Source: Halalkalibacter oceani (GTDB lineage: Bacteria > Bacillota > Bacilli > Bacillales > Bacillaceae_D). From it: a stretch of DNA of 64,000 nt. The notes under the pieces were generated by a model, which was not told the origin of the DNA, did not search any database, and was given only the letters and a program-made list of their open reading frames with translations. Shown here piece after piece: positions 8,432-17,424 of the stretch. Position 1 is the stretch's first letter. The number at the start of each line of letters is the position of its first letter. Both the position numbers and the translations under genes were made by a program. The stretch is taken from NCBI RefSeq assembly GCF_040544555.1, contig NZ_JBEPKD010000003.1, positions 62,001 to 126,000 of the forward strand, read 5' to 3'.

Positions 8432-10464
8432 TCAACATTCACCACCCCTACACTTTGCACTTCTACATCAGCCTCAAGCTCATTGTATGACAGGATCGGA
8501 ACATGGGGCAAATACCGTTCAAACATCTGGCGCACATACATCCTTACAGCAGGGGAACAGAGAACAACAGGTGTCTGTCCCATTTGCGACAGACGGTCGG
8601 TTTCTGTCGCGGCCGATTCAAGAATTTGCTGCGAAAGCGCCGGATCCATTGAAATAAAGTTTCCATGCTCCGTTTGCTGAACAGCTTCCGCGACGCTCTT
8701 TTCCACGCTTCCACTTAATGTAATGACATAAAGCGGCTCGCCCGGTGTCGTCACCTGCTTGGAAATTTGCCGCGATAATGACTGGCGTACATATTCGGTA
8801 ACCAGGTCCATGTCCTTCGTCATTTGTCCGTAATCAGCCAATGTTTCAAAGATAATCGGCAAATTCCGAATTGAAATATTTTCTTTCAGCAGATTCGTTA
8901 ATACTTTCTGGATATCACCGATCGATACAGTATTCGGCGTCACTTCCTCAACAAGAGCCGGATATGTTTCTTTCAGATGATCGACGAGCTGTTTCGTTTC
9001 CTGACGTCCAAGAAGCTCATGAGCGTGGCGTTTAATCACTTCAGTCAGATGCGTCGAAACGACCGACGGCGGGTCAACGACCGTATAGCCTGACAGCTCC
9101 GCCTGCTCCTTCATCTCTTCACCGATCCACAGCGCCGGAAGACCAAACGCCGGTTCAATTGTTTCAATCCCAACAATCGACTCGTCTTCGATCCCAGGGC
9201 TCATCGCCATATAATGATCAAGCAACAGCTCGCCCTTCGCGACTTCATTTCCTTTTATTTTAATCGTATATTCATTAGGTTGCAGTTGGATATTGTCACG
9301 AATCCGGATCACAGGCACGATCATCCCGAGTTCGAGCGCCATTTGCCGGCGAATCATCACGACGCGGTCAAGCAAATCGCCGCCCTGGTTCGCATCGGCA
9401 AGCGGGATTAACCCATAGCCGAACTCAAATTCAATTGGATCAATTTGCAATAGGTTGACGACGCTCTCCGGCGATTTCATATCGTCCGTCTCGTCTTCCT
9501 CTTCCACACTCGATTCCTCCGTCAACAGCTTCGTTTCCTGCTTTGACAGCAGATAGCCGCCAATCACCAAAATAAGCGCAATCGGCGTCGTAAGGAGCAT
9601 GTTGATCGGGGTTAAGACTCCTAAGAGGAAGATCGTTCCCCCGGCGATATAGAGCATCTTCGGATACGCGAGAATCTGCTTCGTAATATCATGACCGAGG
9701 CTTCCTTCAGACGCCGCTCTCGTCACGACGATCCCGGTTGCCGTTGAGATCAACAGCGCCGGTATTTGGCTGACAAGCCCGTCCCCGACCGTCAGCAACG
9801 TGAACGTATTCGCCGAATCACTCAAACTCATCCCCATTTGCATCATTCCGATGACAAGACCGAAAATAAGATTAATAATGACGATGACGATTCCGGCAAT
9901 GGCATCTCCTTTAACGAATTTACTTGCCCCGTCCATCGCCCCGTAAAAATCAGCTTCACGTTCAATCTTTTCCCGTCTTTCCTTCGCTTCGGCATCGGAA
10001 ATCATCCCGGCGTTCAGATCGGCATCAATACTCATTTGCTTTCCGGGCATCGCATCAAGCGTAAACCGTGCCCCAACCTCAGAAACCCGCTCGGCCCCTT
10101 TTGTAATCACGACAAACTGAATAATAATCAAAATTAAAAAGACGACGAAGCCGACGAGCGCATTTCCCCCGACGACAAAGTTCCCAAACGTATCAATGAC
10201 ATTTCCGGCTTCGGCATTGCCAAGAATCGATCTTGTCGTCGATACGTTCAACCCTAAGCGGAACAAAGTAACGAGTAGAAGCAAGGTAGGAAAAATGGAA
10301 AATTGCAATGGCTCGCGCGTATTCATCGCCACTAGAATAATAATAAGAGCAAGAGAGATATTGATGATGATTAACACATCCAGCATCGCCGGCGGCAATG
10401 GGATGATAAGCATGGCGACGATTAAAATAACCCCTAATAATACAGACAGATCTCTTGCTCCCAC
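8428..10464 (-). CDS. flhA: Flagellar type III export gate protein FlhA
   Basis: FlhA (678 aa) forms the nonameric ring of the export gate and uses the proton motive force. About eight membrane segments fill residues 1-310, interrupted by the conserved cytoplasmic FHIPEP-type loop (about 135-170, with VSEVGARFTLDAMPGKQMSIDAD split by the family's essential acidic residues). The C-terminal cytoplasmic domain (about 340-678) docks substrates and chaperones. The start is GTG 10464 with GGAGAGACC upstream. It lies in the order flhB-flhA-flhF. Confidence 0.97.
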   Translation of the reverse strand: MGARDLSVLLGVILIVAMLIIPLPPAMLDVLIIINISLALIIILVAMNTREPLQFSIFPTLLLLVTLFRLGLNVSTTRSILGNAEAGNVIDTFGNFVVGGNALVGFVVFLILIIIQFVVITKGAERVSEVGARFTLDAMPGKQMSIDADLNAGMISDAEAKERREKIEREADFYGAMDGASKFVKGDAIAGIVIVIINLIFGLVIGMMQMGMSLSDSANTFTLLTVGDGLVSQIPALLISTATGIVVTRAASEGSLGHDITKQILAYPKMLYIAGGTIFLLGVLTPINMLLTTPIALILVIGGYLLSKQETKLLTEESSVEEEDETDDMKSPESVVNLLQIDPIEFEFGYGLIPLADANQGGDLLDRVVMIRRQMALELGMIVPVIRIRDNIQLQPNEYTIKIKGNEVAKGELLLDHYMAMSPGIEDESIVGIETIEPAFGLPALWIGEEMKEQAELSGYTVVDPPSVVSTHLTEVIKRHAHELLGRQETKQLVDHLKETYPALVEEVTPNTVSIGDIQKVLTNLLKENISIRNLPIIFETLADYGQMTKDMDLVTEYVRQSLSRQISKQVTTPGEPLYVITLSGSVEKSVAEAVQQTEHGNFISMDPALSQQILESAATETDRLSQMGQTPVVLCSPAVRMYVRQMFERYLPHVPILSYNELEADVEVQSVGVVNVE

Positions 10465-10539
10465 GACGGTCTCTCCTTCATAAATAAATTCCTTCTCAAA
10501 AACATGATTCGTTTCTCTCCGTGCATAACGTTTAATGGG

Positions 10540-11619
10540 CTACGCTTTTTTGTTTTTCAGGCGGTACACATAAGCAAGTACTTCGGCCACAGCTTTAAAC
10601 AGCTCTTCCGGCACCTGATCACCGATGTCCGCCTGCTGATAAAGCGCCCTTGCCAACGGCTTGTTCTCAACCGTGACGACGTCGTGCTTAGCCGCCACCC
10701 CTTTTATTTTCTGAGCGACAAAGTCAACACCTTTGGCGACGACGACCGGCGCGTCCGATTTCGTCTCATCATAACGGAGCGCAATCGCAAAGTGAGTCGG
10801 GTTCGTGATGACGACGTCGGCTTTCGGAACTTCCTGCATCATCCGCTGCATCGCCATCTCCATTTGCTTCTGCTTCCGCTTCGATTTGATTTTCGGATCG
10901 CCCTCCATATTTTTATGCTCATCCTTAATGTCTTTCTTCGACATTCTCATTTGCTTCTCATGATCGTAGCGCTGATACAGATAATCCGGCACCGACAGGA
11001 TTAAGAGCAGAATCGCCACTGCGACCCCTAATGTAGCGGTTAACTGTGCCACGACATAGAAGCCGTCGGCAACACTTTTTTGCGATAAGAGCATGATATC
11101 TTCTAGGCTTGTCCAAATGATGACGAAAACAACGACGCCGACGAACGAGATTTTCAGCATTGATTTTAAAAATTCAACAAGCGCGCGCACGGAAAAAATC
11201 CGTTTTGCCCCTTGAATCGGGTCGAGTTTCGACAGCTTCATTTTGACCGCTTCCGGCGCAAAGAGGAAGCCAACCTGTATATAGCTCGCCGCCACTCCGG
11301 CAATCAGCGCAATCAGCATAATCGGCAATAAAACCATCGCTGATTCCATCGTCAGTTCATAAAAGATGCTGCCGAAGCTCGATCCTGTTATATCCATCAG
11401 CAAATACGTTTGAAACGTATGCTTCAATAAATTAATCAGCGTTTGACCAAGCATGCCGCCAAATAGCCAAAGAAAGAGGAAAACCAAAAGCAGGATAATC
11501 GCCGTATTGACGTCTGTACTTTTGGCGACTTGTCCTTTCTTCCGCTGATCCATCCGCTTTTTCGGTGTTGCTTTTTCTGTTTTTTCTTCGGCAAAAAATT
11601 GCAGGTTCAGCCTAATCAT
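10540..11619 (-). CDS. flhB: Flagellar export switch protein FlhB
   Basis: The 359-aa protein has an N-terminal basic segment (EKTEKATPKKRMDQRKKGQV), four membrane segments between about residues 35 and 215, and the cytoplasmic switch domain. The autocleavage site NPTH (about residue 273) is intact in the context ADVVITNPTHFAIALRY. Cleavage changes export from rod/hook to filament substrates in response to FliK. The 75 nt between it and flhA hold no gene. A second, free-standing copy of the C-terminal domain is encoded at 39372-39641 (ylqH). Confidence 0.97.
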   Translation of the reverse strand: MIRLNLQFFAEEKTEKATPKKRMDQRKKGQVAKSTDVNTAIILLLVFLFLWLFGGMLGQTLINLLKHTFQTYLLMDITGSSFGSIFYELTMESAMVLLPIMLIALIAGVAASYIQVGFLFAPEAVKMKLSKLDPIQGAKRIFSVRALVEFLKSMLKISFVGVVVFVIIWTSLEDIMLLSQKSVADGFYVVAQLTATLGVAVAILLLILSVPDYLYQRYDHEKQMRMSKKDIKDEHKNMEGDPKIKSKRKQKQMEMAMQRMMQEVPKADVVITNPTHFAIALRYDETKSDAPVVVAKGVDFVAQKIKGVAAKHDVVTVENKPLARALYQQADIGDQVPEELFKAVAEVLAYVYRLKNKKA

Positions 11620-11621
11620 GC

Positions 11622-12398
11622 TTATGCTCCTCCCAGCATGGCGAGCAATGTGCGCATTGCTACGATTACTTGATCAAACAATCCCCGGACGACCATCATG
11701 AATGCTCCCATATAAACCGTCAGCAGCAGCAGCCCGACGAGTATCTTCAATGGTAAACCGACGACAAAGACATTCATCTGTGGAACGGCTCTGGAAATCA
11801 TCCCGAGCCCGACATCGACGAGAAAGAGCGAGCCGACGATCGGAAAAGCCATTTGAAAGGCGATGACAAACATCGCATTAAACGTCGACACGGCATGCCA
11901 GACGATGTTCTCCTGGCCAAGCGGCAGAAACGCCTGCTCCATCGGTACATATTGATAGCTGTAATAAATGCCGTCAAGCAGCAGATGATGACCGTTAACC
12001 GCAAGTAAAAATAATAAGGCAAATGTATATAAATACCCTCCGATAAGCGGACTTTGCGCTCCCGTCTGAGGGTCGACAATATTCGCAATTAAAAAGCCCA
12101 TATTATAATCAATAAAACCTCCGGCTACCTGAATCGCATAAAGAAGAATCGTCGCTAGCAGGCCGACCAGTAAGCCAACAAGAACTTCCTTAATAATAAG
12201 TAAGAAATAAGTGCCATCAAACACAAGCATCGGTGCGTCAATTGTAAAAATCATAATCCAGGCGAGAAACAATGAAATACCGACTTTGAATGTATTCGGT
12301 ACCGAACGATGCGCATACAGCGGTAAGACGGTAAAAAAAGCCAACACGCGGACAAACACGAGCAGAAAAGCTGGTAACAGCGAAACAAACTCAGTCAT
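11622..12398 (-). CDS. fliR: Flagellar export gate protein FliR
   Basis: FliR (258 aa) is an integral membrane subunit of the FliPQR export pore, with about six hydrophobic segments across the whole length. Typical motifs are LPLYAHRSVPNTFKVGIS near residue 25 and ISRAVPQMNVFVVGLPLKI near 195. The start codon overlaps the fliQ stop (TAATG), and there is no strong ribosome site of its own, so it depends on translation of fliQ. It ends 3 nt before flhB begins. Confidence 0.96.
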   Translation of the reverse strand: MTEFVSLLPAFLLVFVRVLAFFTVLPLYAHRSVPNTFKVGISLFLAWIMIFTIDAPMLVFDGTYFLLIIKEVLVGLLVGLLATILLYAIQVAGGFIDYNMGFLIANIVDPQTGAQSPLIGGYLYTFALLFLLAVNGHHLLLDGIYYSYQYVPMEQAFLPLGQENIVWHAVSTFNAMFVIAFQMAFPIVGSLFLVDVGLGMISRAVPQMNVFVVGLPLKILVGLLLLTVYMGAFMMVVRGLFDQVIVAMRTLLAMLGGA

Positions 12399-12667
12399 TA
12401 GCCAATATACCGATGCAGATTATTAAAAATCTGATAAGCAAAATTTGTCATGTACGACAGCATCCACGGCCCAAAAACGACCAGGGCGACGAGTACTCCG
12501 ACAATTTTCGGGATAAACGCCAGCGTCTGCTCTTGAATTTGCGTGGTAGCCTGGAAAATACTCACGAGCAAACCGAGTCCTAAGGCGATAATTAATAACG
12601 GTCCTGCTACGAGTAAAACGGTCCACACTCCACTTTCAGCCATGCTGATGACAAATTCAGAACTCAT
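12398..12667 (-). CDS. fliQ: Flagellar export gate protein FliQ
   Basis: FliQ (89 aa) has the family's two long membrane helices (about 15-40 and 52-76), with the conserved motif QATTQIQEQTLAFIPKI in the connecting loop. Four FliQ copies join FliP and FliR in the export pore. The length is normal. It lies between fliP and fliR as in other Bacillus species. Confidence 0.95.
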   Translation of the reverse strand: MSSEFVISMAESGVWTVLLVAGPLLIIALGLGLLVSIFQATTQIQEQTLAFIPKIVGVLVALVVFGPWMLSYMTNFAYQIFNNLHRYIG

Positions 12668-12685
12668 ACCCTACACACCATCCCT

Positions 12686-13393
12686 CTAATTAAAGCTAAT
12701 CAGCAGTGATTGAACAATCAAATACCATCCATCCACCAGCACAAATAAAAGTATTTTAAACGGTAACGCAATCATGACAGGAGGAAGCATCATCATCCCC
12801 ATCGACATCAGCACACTGGCGACGATCATATCAATCACGAGAAATGGCACGAAAATAAGAAAGCCGATTTGAAAGGCTGTTTTCAGCTCGCTGATCGCAA
12901 AAGCCGGGACAAGCGCCGTCAGCGGAATATCCTCAAGCGTTTCCGGGCGATCATAGCCGCCATATCCCATAAATAACGCCAAATCCTTCTCGCGCGTATG
13001 CTGCGCCATAAACTCCTTCATCGGCGCGGCGGCCAACTCAAATGCTTCCGCCTGATCAATCTCACCATTAAAAAAAGGAGTTAACGCCTGCTCATTCACT
13101 TCGGCAAAAATCGGCGCCATAATAAAAAAGGTTAAAAAGAGCGCAATGCCGATCAACACCTGATTCGGCGGCATCGATTGTGTCGCCAATCCCTGTCTGA
13201 CAAAGGACAGGACAATGACGATTCTCGTAAAGCTGGTCATTAAGATCAAAATCGACGGAGCGAGTGACAAAACCGTTAAAACGAGCAACAATTGGAGCGT
13301 CGTCGCCACATTGGCCGGATCATCGGAAAGAAAGTTTCCAAGATCGATGCCCGGAATGTTGGTGATTGCCGGTATGATCATAGTGTCTATCAC
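12686..13393 (-). CDS. fliP: Flagellar export gate protein FliP
   Basis: FliP (235 aa) forms the core pentamer of the export pore. Four hydrophobic segments and the family signatures are seen: LVLTVLSLAPSILILMTSFT, IVLSFVRQGLATQSMPPNQ and MMLPPVMIALPFKILLFVL. The N-terminus is a short hydrophobic lead rather than a clear cleavable signal. GTG 13393 overlaps the fliO stop by 4 nt; an ATG four codons later is an alternative start. Confidence 0.96.
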   Translation of the reverse strand: MIDTMIIPAITNIPGIDLGNFLSDDPANVATTLQLLLVLTVLSLAPSILILMTSFTRIVIVLSFVRQGLATQSMPPNQVLIGIALFLTFFIMAPIFAEVNEQALTPFFNGEIDQAEAFELAAAPMKEFMAQHTREKDLALFMGYGGYDRPETLEDIPLTALVPAFAISELKTAFQIGFLIFVPFLVIDMIVASVLMSMGMMMLPPVMIALPFKILLFVLVDGWYLIVQSLLISFN

Positions 13394-14079
13394 GTTTTGT
13401 CACGCTCCCTTACAGCATCGTGCAGCTTATCGTGCGAATGCGAAACATCTTTCAGCTGCTTGGACAGTAACTGTTTGAACGCGTCCCGATTCGTTTCCGC
13501 AGTTGCCGGCGCTTGCTTCCCGCGTCCTTTGACGGCGCCAAACAGCTTGTTAATTGGCTCGTTCAACTGGGCAAACTGCTCCTGCTTCTGCGTTAGAAGC
13601 TGTTTCATTTCCTCTTCATTATCAATTTCTTTTAACAGCTGGATCGTTTCCCCTACCCCGACAACGAGCAGGCGATTTCCAACCTTGACGATTTGAACCG
13701 AGCGATTCGCCCCAAGCGGCACGCCACCAATGTTTTGCAGCATCTGATTGGCCTGAAACGCCTGCGAACGCTTTGAGAAAAAGCGCAATAGCACATACAT
13801 TAGCAGAACAACAAACGCAAGCGCGGCGATCATTTGGACGAACATTAGAAAGGTGTTCGGCTCAGAAAACTCTTCGTTCACGTCCGTTTCTGAAATAACC
13901 GTTTCCGCTTCACTTTCACCTTCTACGGCTTCAGCTTCATCAGCTGCTTCCGTTTCAGGCTGCTGCAGCGATTCCGTTACGGTGCGATTTTCATTTGTTT
14001 GCTCGGCCAGGACAAAGCCTGGTTGAAGGCATGTGAGGAGGAGGAGAATTACGAAAGCAACGATGCGTCTTTGATGCAT
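13390..14079 (-). CDS. fliO: Flagellar biosynthesis protein FliO (FliZ)
   Basis: The 229-aa protein begins with a signal peptide (VAFVILLLLTCLQPGFVLAE, cleavage near residue 25). An acidic Glu-rich extracytoplasmic stretch (about 30-75), one membrane helix (about 82-102) and a cytoplasmic FliO domain with SVQIVKVGNRLLVVGVGETI follow. FliO helps FliP assemble into the export pore. The gene sits between cheY and fliP and overlaps fliP by 4 nt. Confidence 0.92.
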   Translation of the reverse strand: MHQRRIVAFVILLLLTCLQPGFVLAEQTNENRTVTESLQQPETEAADEAEAVEGESEAETVISETDVNEEFSEPNTFLMFVQMIAALAFVVLLMYVLLRFFSKRSQAFQANQMLQNIGGVPLGANRSVQIVKVGNRLLVVGVGETIQLLKEIDNEEEMKQLLTQKQEQFAQLNEPINKLFGAVKGRGKQAPATAETNRDAFKQLLSKQLKDVSHSHDKLHDAVRERDKT

Positions 14080-14103
14080 GAAAACCCACTCTCCTCTTTC
14101 TGC

Positions 14104-14466
14104 TTACCCAATGGTCTTTTTGATCGCTTCCAGAACGCGATCCGCTTGAAATGGCTTGACGATAAAATCCTTTGCCCCAGCTTGAATCGCATCGATGACC
14201 ATTGCCTGCTGGCCCATCGCCGAACACATAATCACCTTCGCTTCTGGATCAAACGATTTGATTTCCTTCAAGGCGGTAATGCCGTCTTTTTCCGGCATTG
14301 TAATATCCATTGTTACAAGTTCAGGCGACAGCTCCTGATATTTTTCAACCGCTTGGGCGCCATCATTGGCCTCGCCAACCACATCAAACCCGTTTTTCGT
14401 TAAAATGTCCTTGATCATCATTCTCATAAATGCTGCATCATCAACGATTAACACTTTAGCTGACAT
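14104..14466 (-). CDS. cheY: Chemotaxis response regulator CheY
   Basis: This is a stand-alone receiver domain (120 aa). Asp9/Asp10 bind Mg, Asp54 in LVTMDITMPEKDG is the phosphoacceptor, Ser82 takes the switch Thr/Ser position and Lys104 in FIVKPF is conserved. Phosphorylated CheY binds FliM and FliY at the C-ring; the phosphatases FliY and CheC, encoded in the same operon, reset it. The ribosome site GGGGGAGAAAC is strong. Its normal phosphodonor CheA is not encoded here. Confidence 0.97.
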   Translation of the reverse strand: MSAKVLIVDDAAFMRMMIKDILTKNGFDVVGEANDGAQAVEKYQELSPELVTMDITMPEKDGITALKEIKSFDPEAKVIMCSAMGQQAMVIDAIQAGAKDFIVKPFQADRVLEAIKKTIG

Positions 14467-14482
14467 GTTTCTCCCCCACTCA

Positions 14483-15688
14483 TTATCTCAAGTTTCTGAT
14501 TCGTTCTTCCTGACTGACAATCTCGGTCACGCGAACGCCAAAATTCTCATCTATGACGACAACTTCCCCTTTGGCAATTAACTTTTGATTTACCAGAATA
14601 TCTACAGGCTCTCCGGCGAGCTTATCAAGCTCGATAATCGAACCTTGGGTAAATTCAAGAATTTCTTTAATTGATCTCTTTGTCCGGCCAAGCTCCACTG
14701 TCACTTGGAGAGGAATATCAAGCAGCATATTCAAATTATTCGCTTCCGTCTGCGTCAGCTGCGGTGCTTCAAAGCTTGAAAAAGCGGCTGGTTGAATATC
14801 GACGTCCCGTTGCTGCTGATAGGACACCCCGCCTAAATGCTGCTGCTCACGCGGTGGTGGTGGCGCTGCTGCCCGGTCACGCTGCGGTTCTGCTGCCTGC
14901 TGCGCTTGAGATGCTGCTGGCTGCTCTGCCTGCGGGCGGGAGGGCGCTGGTGTTTCCTGTACAGCTGCCGGCTCACTGGCAGGCTCAGGCGTACTTGGAT
15001 TCATCAATTCTTCAACAAGTTTTTTCGCAAAAGGCACGGTGACAAGCTGCATAATATTTGAGTCAATCAGCTCGCCAACCTTCAGCCGGAACGAAATTTT
15101 GACGAGAATATCGTCTTCAGGTACATTCTCTGTGCCTTCATCGGCATGGAAATCGAGTAAATTGATTCCCGGTGGAGAAATATCGACCTTTTTATTAAAG
15201 ATCGTTGACATCGACGTCGAGGCAGAGCCCATCATTTGATTCATCGCTTCCTGAACGGCGCTAATATGCATCTCGCTTAATTCATCTGATGGAGATGTTC
15301 CGTCGCCGCCAAGCATTAAATCAGCGATAATCGCCGCATCCTGTGTCTTAATCACAAGTAAGTTCACACCTTGGAAGCCTTCAGTATACTGAACATGGAT
15401 CGCCACATGGGGCTGCGGAAATTCCTTTTCCAGTTTTTCTTTCAAAATCAAGGAAAGCTCCGGTGTCGTAATATCAACTTTTTGACTTAATAACGTAGAC
15501 AATGCCGTAGCGGCACTTCCAAATGAAATGTTACCAATTTCACCAAGGGCGTCTTTCTCGATATCAGAAATATAATCGGCTACACGTAATTCGTCATCGC
15601 CGTCTGTCGGCTCATCAGCCTCATCTTCCTGCGTAACGCCTTTCAGCAATTCATTTATCTCCTCTTGGGAAAGCATATCATCATTCAT
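14483..15688 (-). CDS. fliY: C-ring protein and CheY-P phosphatase FliY
   Basis: FliY (401 aa) fuses three parts. The first is an N-terminal CheY-binding motif (MLSQEEINELL, residues 5-15). The second is a CheC-like phosphatase domain with two E-xx-N sites, DALGEIGNISFGSAATAL near residue 46 and VQEAMNQMMGSASTSM near 143. After a Gln/Ala/Pro-rich linker (about 220-310) comes a C-terminal FliN/SpoA domain (LLDIPLQVTVELGRTKRSIK). ATG 15688, with AGGAGG 9 nt upstream, is preferred over a TTG six codons earlier. It overlaps fliM by 8 nt. Confidence 0.95.
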   Translation of the reverse strand: MNDDMLSQEEINELLKGVTQEDEADEPTDGDDELRVADYISDIEKDALGEIGNISFGSAATALSTLLSQKVDITTPELSLILKEKLEKEFPQPHVAIHVQYTEGFQGVNLLVIKTQDAAIIADLMLGGDGTSPSDELSEMHISAVQEAMNQMMGSASTSMSTIFNKKVDISPPGINLLDFHADEGTENVPEDDILVKISFRLKVGELIDSNIMQLVTVPFAKKLVEELMNPSTPEPASEPAAVQETPAPSRPQAEQPAASQAQQAAEPQRDRAAAPPPPREQQHLGGVSYQQQRDVDIQPAAFSSFEAPQLTQTEANNLNMLLDIPLQVTVELGRTKRSIKEILEFTQGSIIELDKLAGEPVDILVNQKLIAKGEVVVIDENFGVRVTEIVSQEERIRNLR

Positions 15689-16673
15689 TCTCTTCAGCCT
15701 CCTCAATCAATTCCGTGACTTGCACAGCCACTTGATTTTTCATTTTACCGGGTTGGGCGTAATATTTATGCTCTCCCCCGACCTTCACAAGAAGCGGTTC
15801 ATGAATCGATTGATCCAATTCAATGACATCCCCGATTCCTAAATGCAGAAACTCCTGAATGGAGATTTCGGATGTGCCCAGCTCCGCCTGAACAAGCAAT
15901 GGTGCCCGGTTCAGTGTCCGTTCAATCGTCAGCACTTCACCAGGAGCGCGCTGTTTCTTCTTTTCCTGCATCCAGTAATGAACCGATAACTTCGGTAAAA
16001 TTTCTTCTAGTACCACATGAGGAAGACAAATATTAATCATTCCTGATGTCTCCCCGATCGTTGTCGACAGGGAAATGACGACGACCGTCTCATTCGGAGA
16101 AACCATCTGTAAAAATTGGGGATTCACTTCAATCTCTTCCATGACCGGTTCAAGCTCGATCACAGAGCTCCAGGCATCCTGGAAGCTGTCCAACGTTCGT
16201 TGAAACAGCTGAGACATGATTCTCGTCTCAATTTCTGTCAGGTTTTCCACTTTGTTAATACTGTCACCCTTGCCTCCCAATAAACGATCCAGCATCGCAT
16301 ACGCAATATTCGGATTCACTTCCATTAACAGTCGACCATCGAGCGGATAAGGCTCAAACACATTGAGGATCGTCATCTTTGGAATCGACCTGATGAATTC
16401 TTCATATGGCAGCTGATCAACTGATGTCACTGTAATTTGGACATAGGTCCGTAATTGGGCGGAGAAATAAGTCGTAAGCAACCGGGCGAAATTCTCGTGA
16501 ATTCGTGATAAACTCCGAATCTGATCCTTTGAAAATCGCAGCGCGCGCTTAAAATCATAGACTTTGACTTTTTTCTCGGTTTCTTCTTTTTTTAGTTCAT
16601 CAGCATCCATTTGTCCCGTGGAAATAGCCGATAACAGAGCATCTATTTCCCCTTGTGATAGAACATCAGCCAA
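15681..16673 (-). CDS. fliM: Flagellar motor switch protein FliM
   Basis: The FliM C-ring protein (330 aa) has the N-terminal CheY-P binding segment (VLSQGEIDALLSAIS) and a middle domain with KVKVYDFKRALRFSKDQIRS. The GGxG motif LLGGKGDS and a C-terminal SpoA domain near residue 255 (VQAELGTSEISIQEFLHL) follow. The start is uncertain: TTG 16673 gives the family-like ADVLSQ and lies about 6 nt after AGGTG, while a GTG three codons earlier (16682) is the alternative. Confidence 0.95.
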   Translation of the reverse strand: MADVLSQGEIDALLSAISTGQMDADELKKEETEKKVKVYDFKRALRFSKDQIRSLSRIHENFARLLTTYFSAQLRTYVQITVTSVDQLPYEEFIRSIPKMTILNVFEPYPLDGRLLMEVNPNIAYAMLDRLLGGKGDSINKVENLTEIETRIMSQLFQRTLDSFQDAWSSVIELEPVMEEIEVNPQFLQMVSPNETVVVISLSTTIGETSGMINICLPHVVLEEILPKLSVHYWMQEKKKQRAPGEVLTIERTLNRAPLLVQAELGTSEISIQEFLHLGIGDVIELDQSIHEPLLVKVGGEHKYYAQPGKMKNQVAVQVTELIEEAEENE

Positions 16674-16708
16674 GAACCTCACCTCTCAATCTCAAATACA
16701 CCACAAAA

Positions 16709-17140
16709 TTATTGAATGACCCAGCTTGTTGTATACACTTGAATGACTTGCCCTTCCTGCATCAGCTCATTGAGCTGATCGCGGACAGCCTCCTCAAATG
16801 CTTCAATTCCTTCAGGACCTGCCAGATCAGAGGAGCGCATTCCTGAAAGAGCACGCAGTAAAATATTGTTTACCTGAAAATCACGCTTTTGGATTTCGTC
16901 AAGTGCTCGTTTATTTGTTACATGAATCATAAAGGAAGCCCGGATAAAATCATCGGATAATAAGTTCGTTGTAATTTCCTCCGTTTCATACGATTGGGAG
17001 ATAATTTCGTCAATCGTCGGCGGAGCATACGGATCAGGCTGATTCGTAAAATGATTAACAAGGACGAAGGCCACCACACCGACCAGCGTCAGGGCAACTA
17101 ATATAATGAGCATAATGTTCACTAGCTTATTCTTAAACAA
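16709..17140 (-). CDS. fliL: Flagellar basal-body associated protein FliL
   Basis: FliL (143 aa) is a single-pass membrane protein: N-terminal helix at about residues 7-29, then an extracytoplasmic domain with YETEEITTNLLSDDFIRASF and a C-terminal LNELMQEGQVIQVYTTSWVIQ. It surrounds or stabilises the stator units. The probable start is TTG 17140, seven nt after GGAGGG, within one base of the swrD stop. The length is usual for Bacillus. Confidence 0.93.
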   Translation of the reverse strand: MFKNKLVNIMLIILVALTLVGVVAFVLVNHFTNQPDPYAPPTIDEIISQSYETEEITTNLLSDDFIRASFMIHVTNKRALDEIQKRDFQVNNILLRALSGMRSSDLAGPEGIEAFEEAVRDQLNELMQEGQVIQVYTTSWVIQ

Positions 17141-17356
17141 TCAGGAACCCTCCACATCTCTATCTCTATTCGCCAGCAGCCCGATTTGCGCAAACTGCTC
17201 ATTGACACGTGCTTTGACATCTTCAATATCATTGCGCACGACTATTTTCTTTCCGCTTTGTAACGTAATCGTTGTATCCGGCAAGGCCTCGATTTGCTCA
17301 ATAAGCGTCGCATTCAACAAAAACGGATGACCATTTAAACGAATTAATTCAATCAT
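17141..17356 (-). CDS. swrD: SwrD/FlbD family protein
   Basis: The 71-aa protein starts MIELIRLNGHPFLLNATLIE, the hallmark N-terminus of FlbD/SwrD, followed by IEALPDTTITLQSGKKIVV. In B. subtilis SwrD increases motor torque, allowing swarming. ATG 17356 is fixed by family similarity, but there is no ribosome site next to it. The only good one (AAGGAGG) is 39 nt upstream, with a stable hairpin between (see separate entry). An in-frame TTG directly abuts that site and so is an unlikely start. Confidence 0.9.
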   Translation of the reverse strand: MIELIRLNGHPFLLNATLIEQIEALPDTTITLQSGKKIVVRNDIEDVKARVNEQFAQIGLLANRDRDVEGS

Positions 17357-17402
17357 TATGTTATGGGAGAGCCAGGCATTCGCTCCTGGCTCCAACCTCC
17401 TT
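17356..17402 (-). promoter_or_regulatory. Hairpin between Shine-Dalgarno and start codon of swrD
   Basis: AAGGAGG (17402-17396) is the only Shine-Dalgarno sequence before swrD. Between it and ATG 17356-17354 the RNA can fold: GCCAGG (17390-17385) pairs with CCTGGC (17376-17371). The stem is extended by AG/CT and a G-U pair to about 9 bp, with an 8-nt loop. Folding removes about 26 nt and leaves an effective spacing near 13 nt instead of 39. An alternative pairing of GGAG (17400-17397) with CTCC (17369-17366) would mask the site, so the element could be switchable. There is no U-tract, so it is not a terminator. Confidence 0.55.
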
Positions 17403-17424
17403 GATTAGTAGATTCTATGTCAGG

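Noticed and set aside
10465..10539. Lost gene or regulatory element between flhA and flhB
   Set aside because: The 75 nt show no coding frame with a ribosome site and no clear hairpin.
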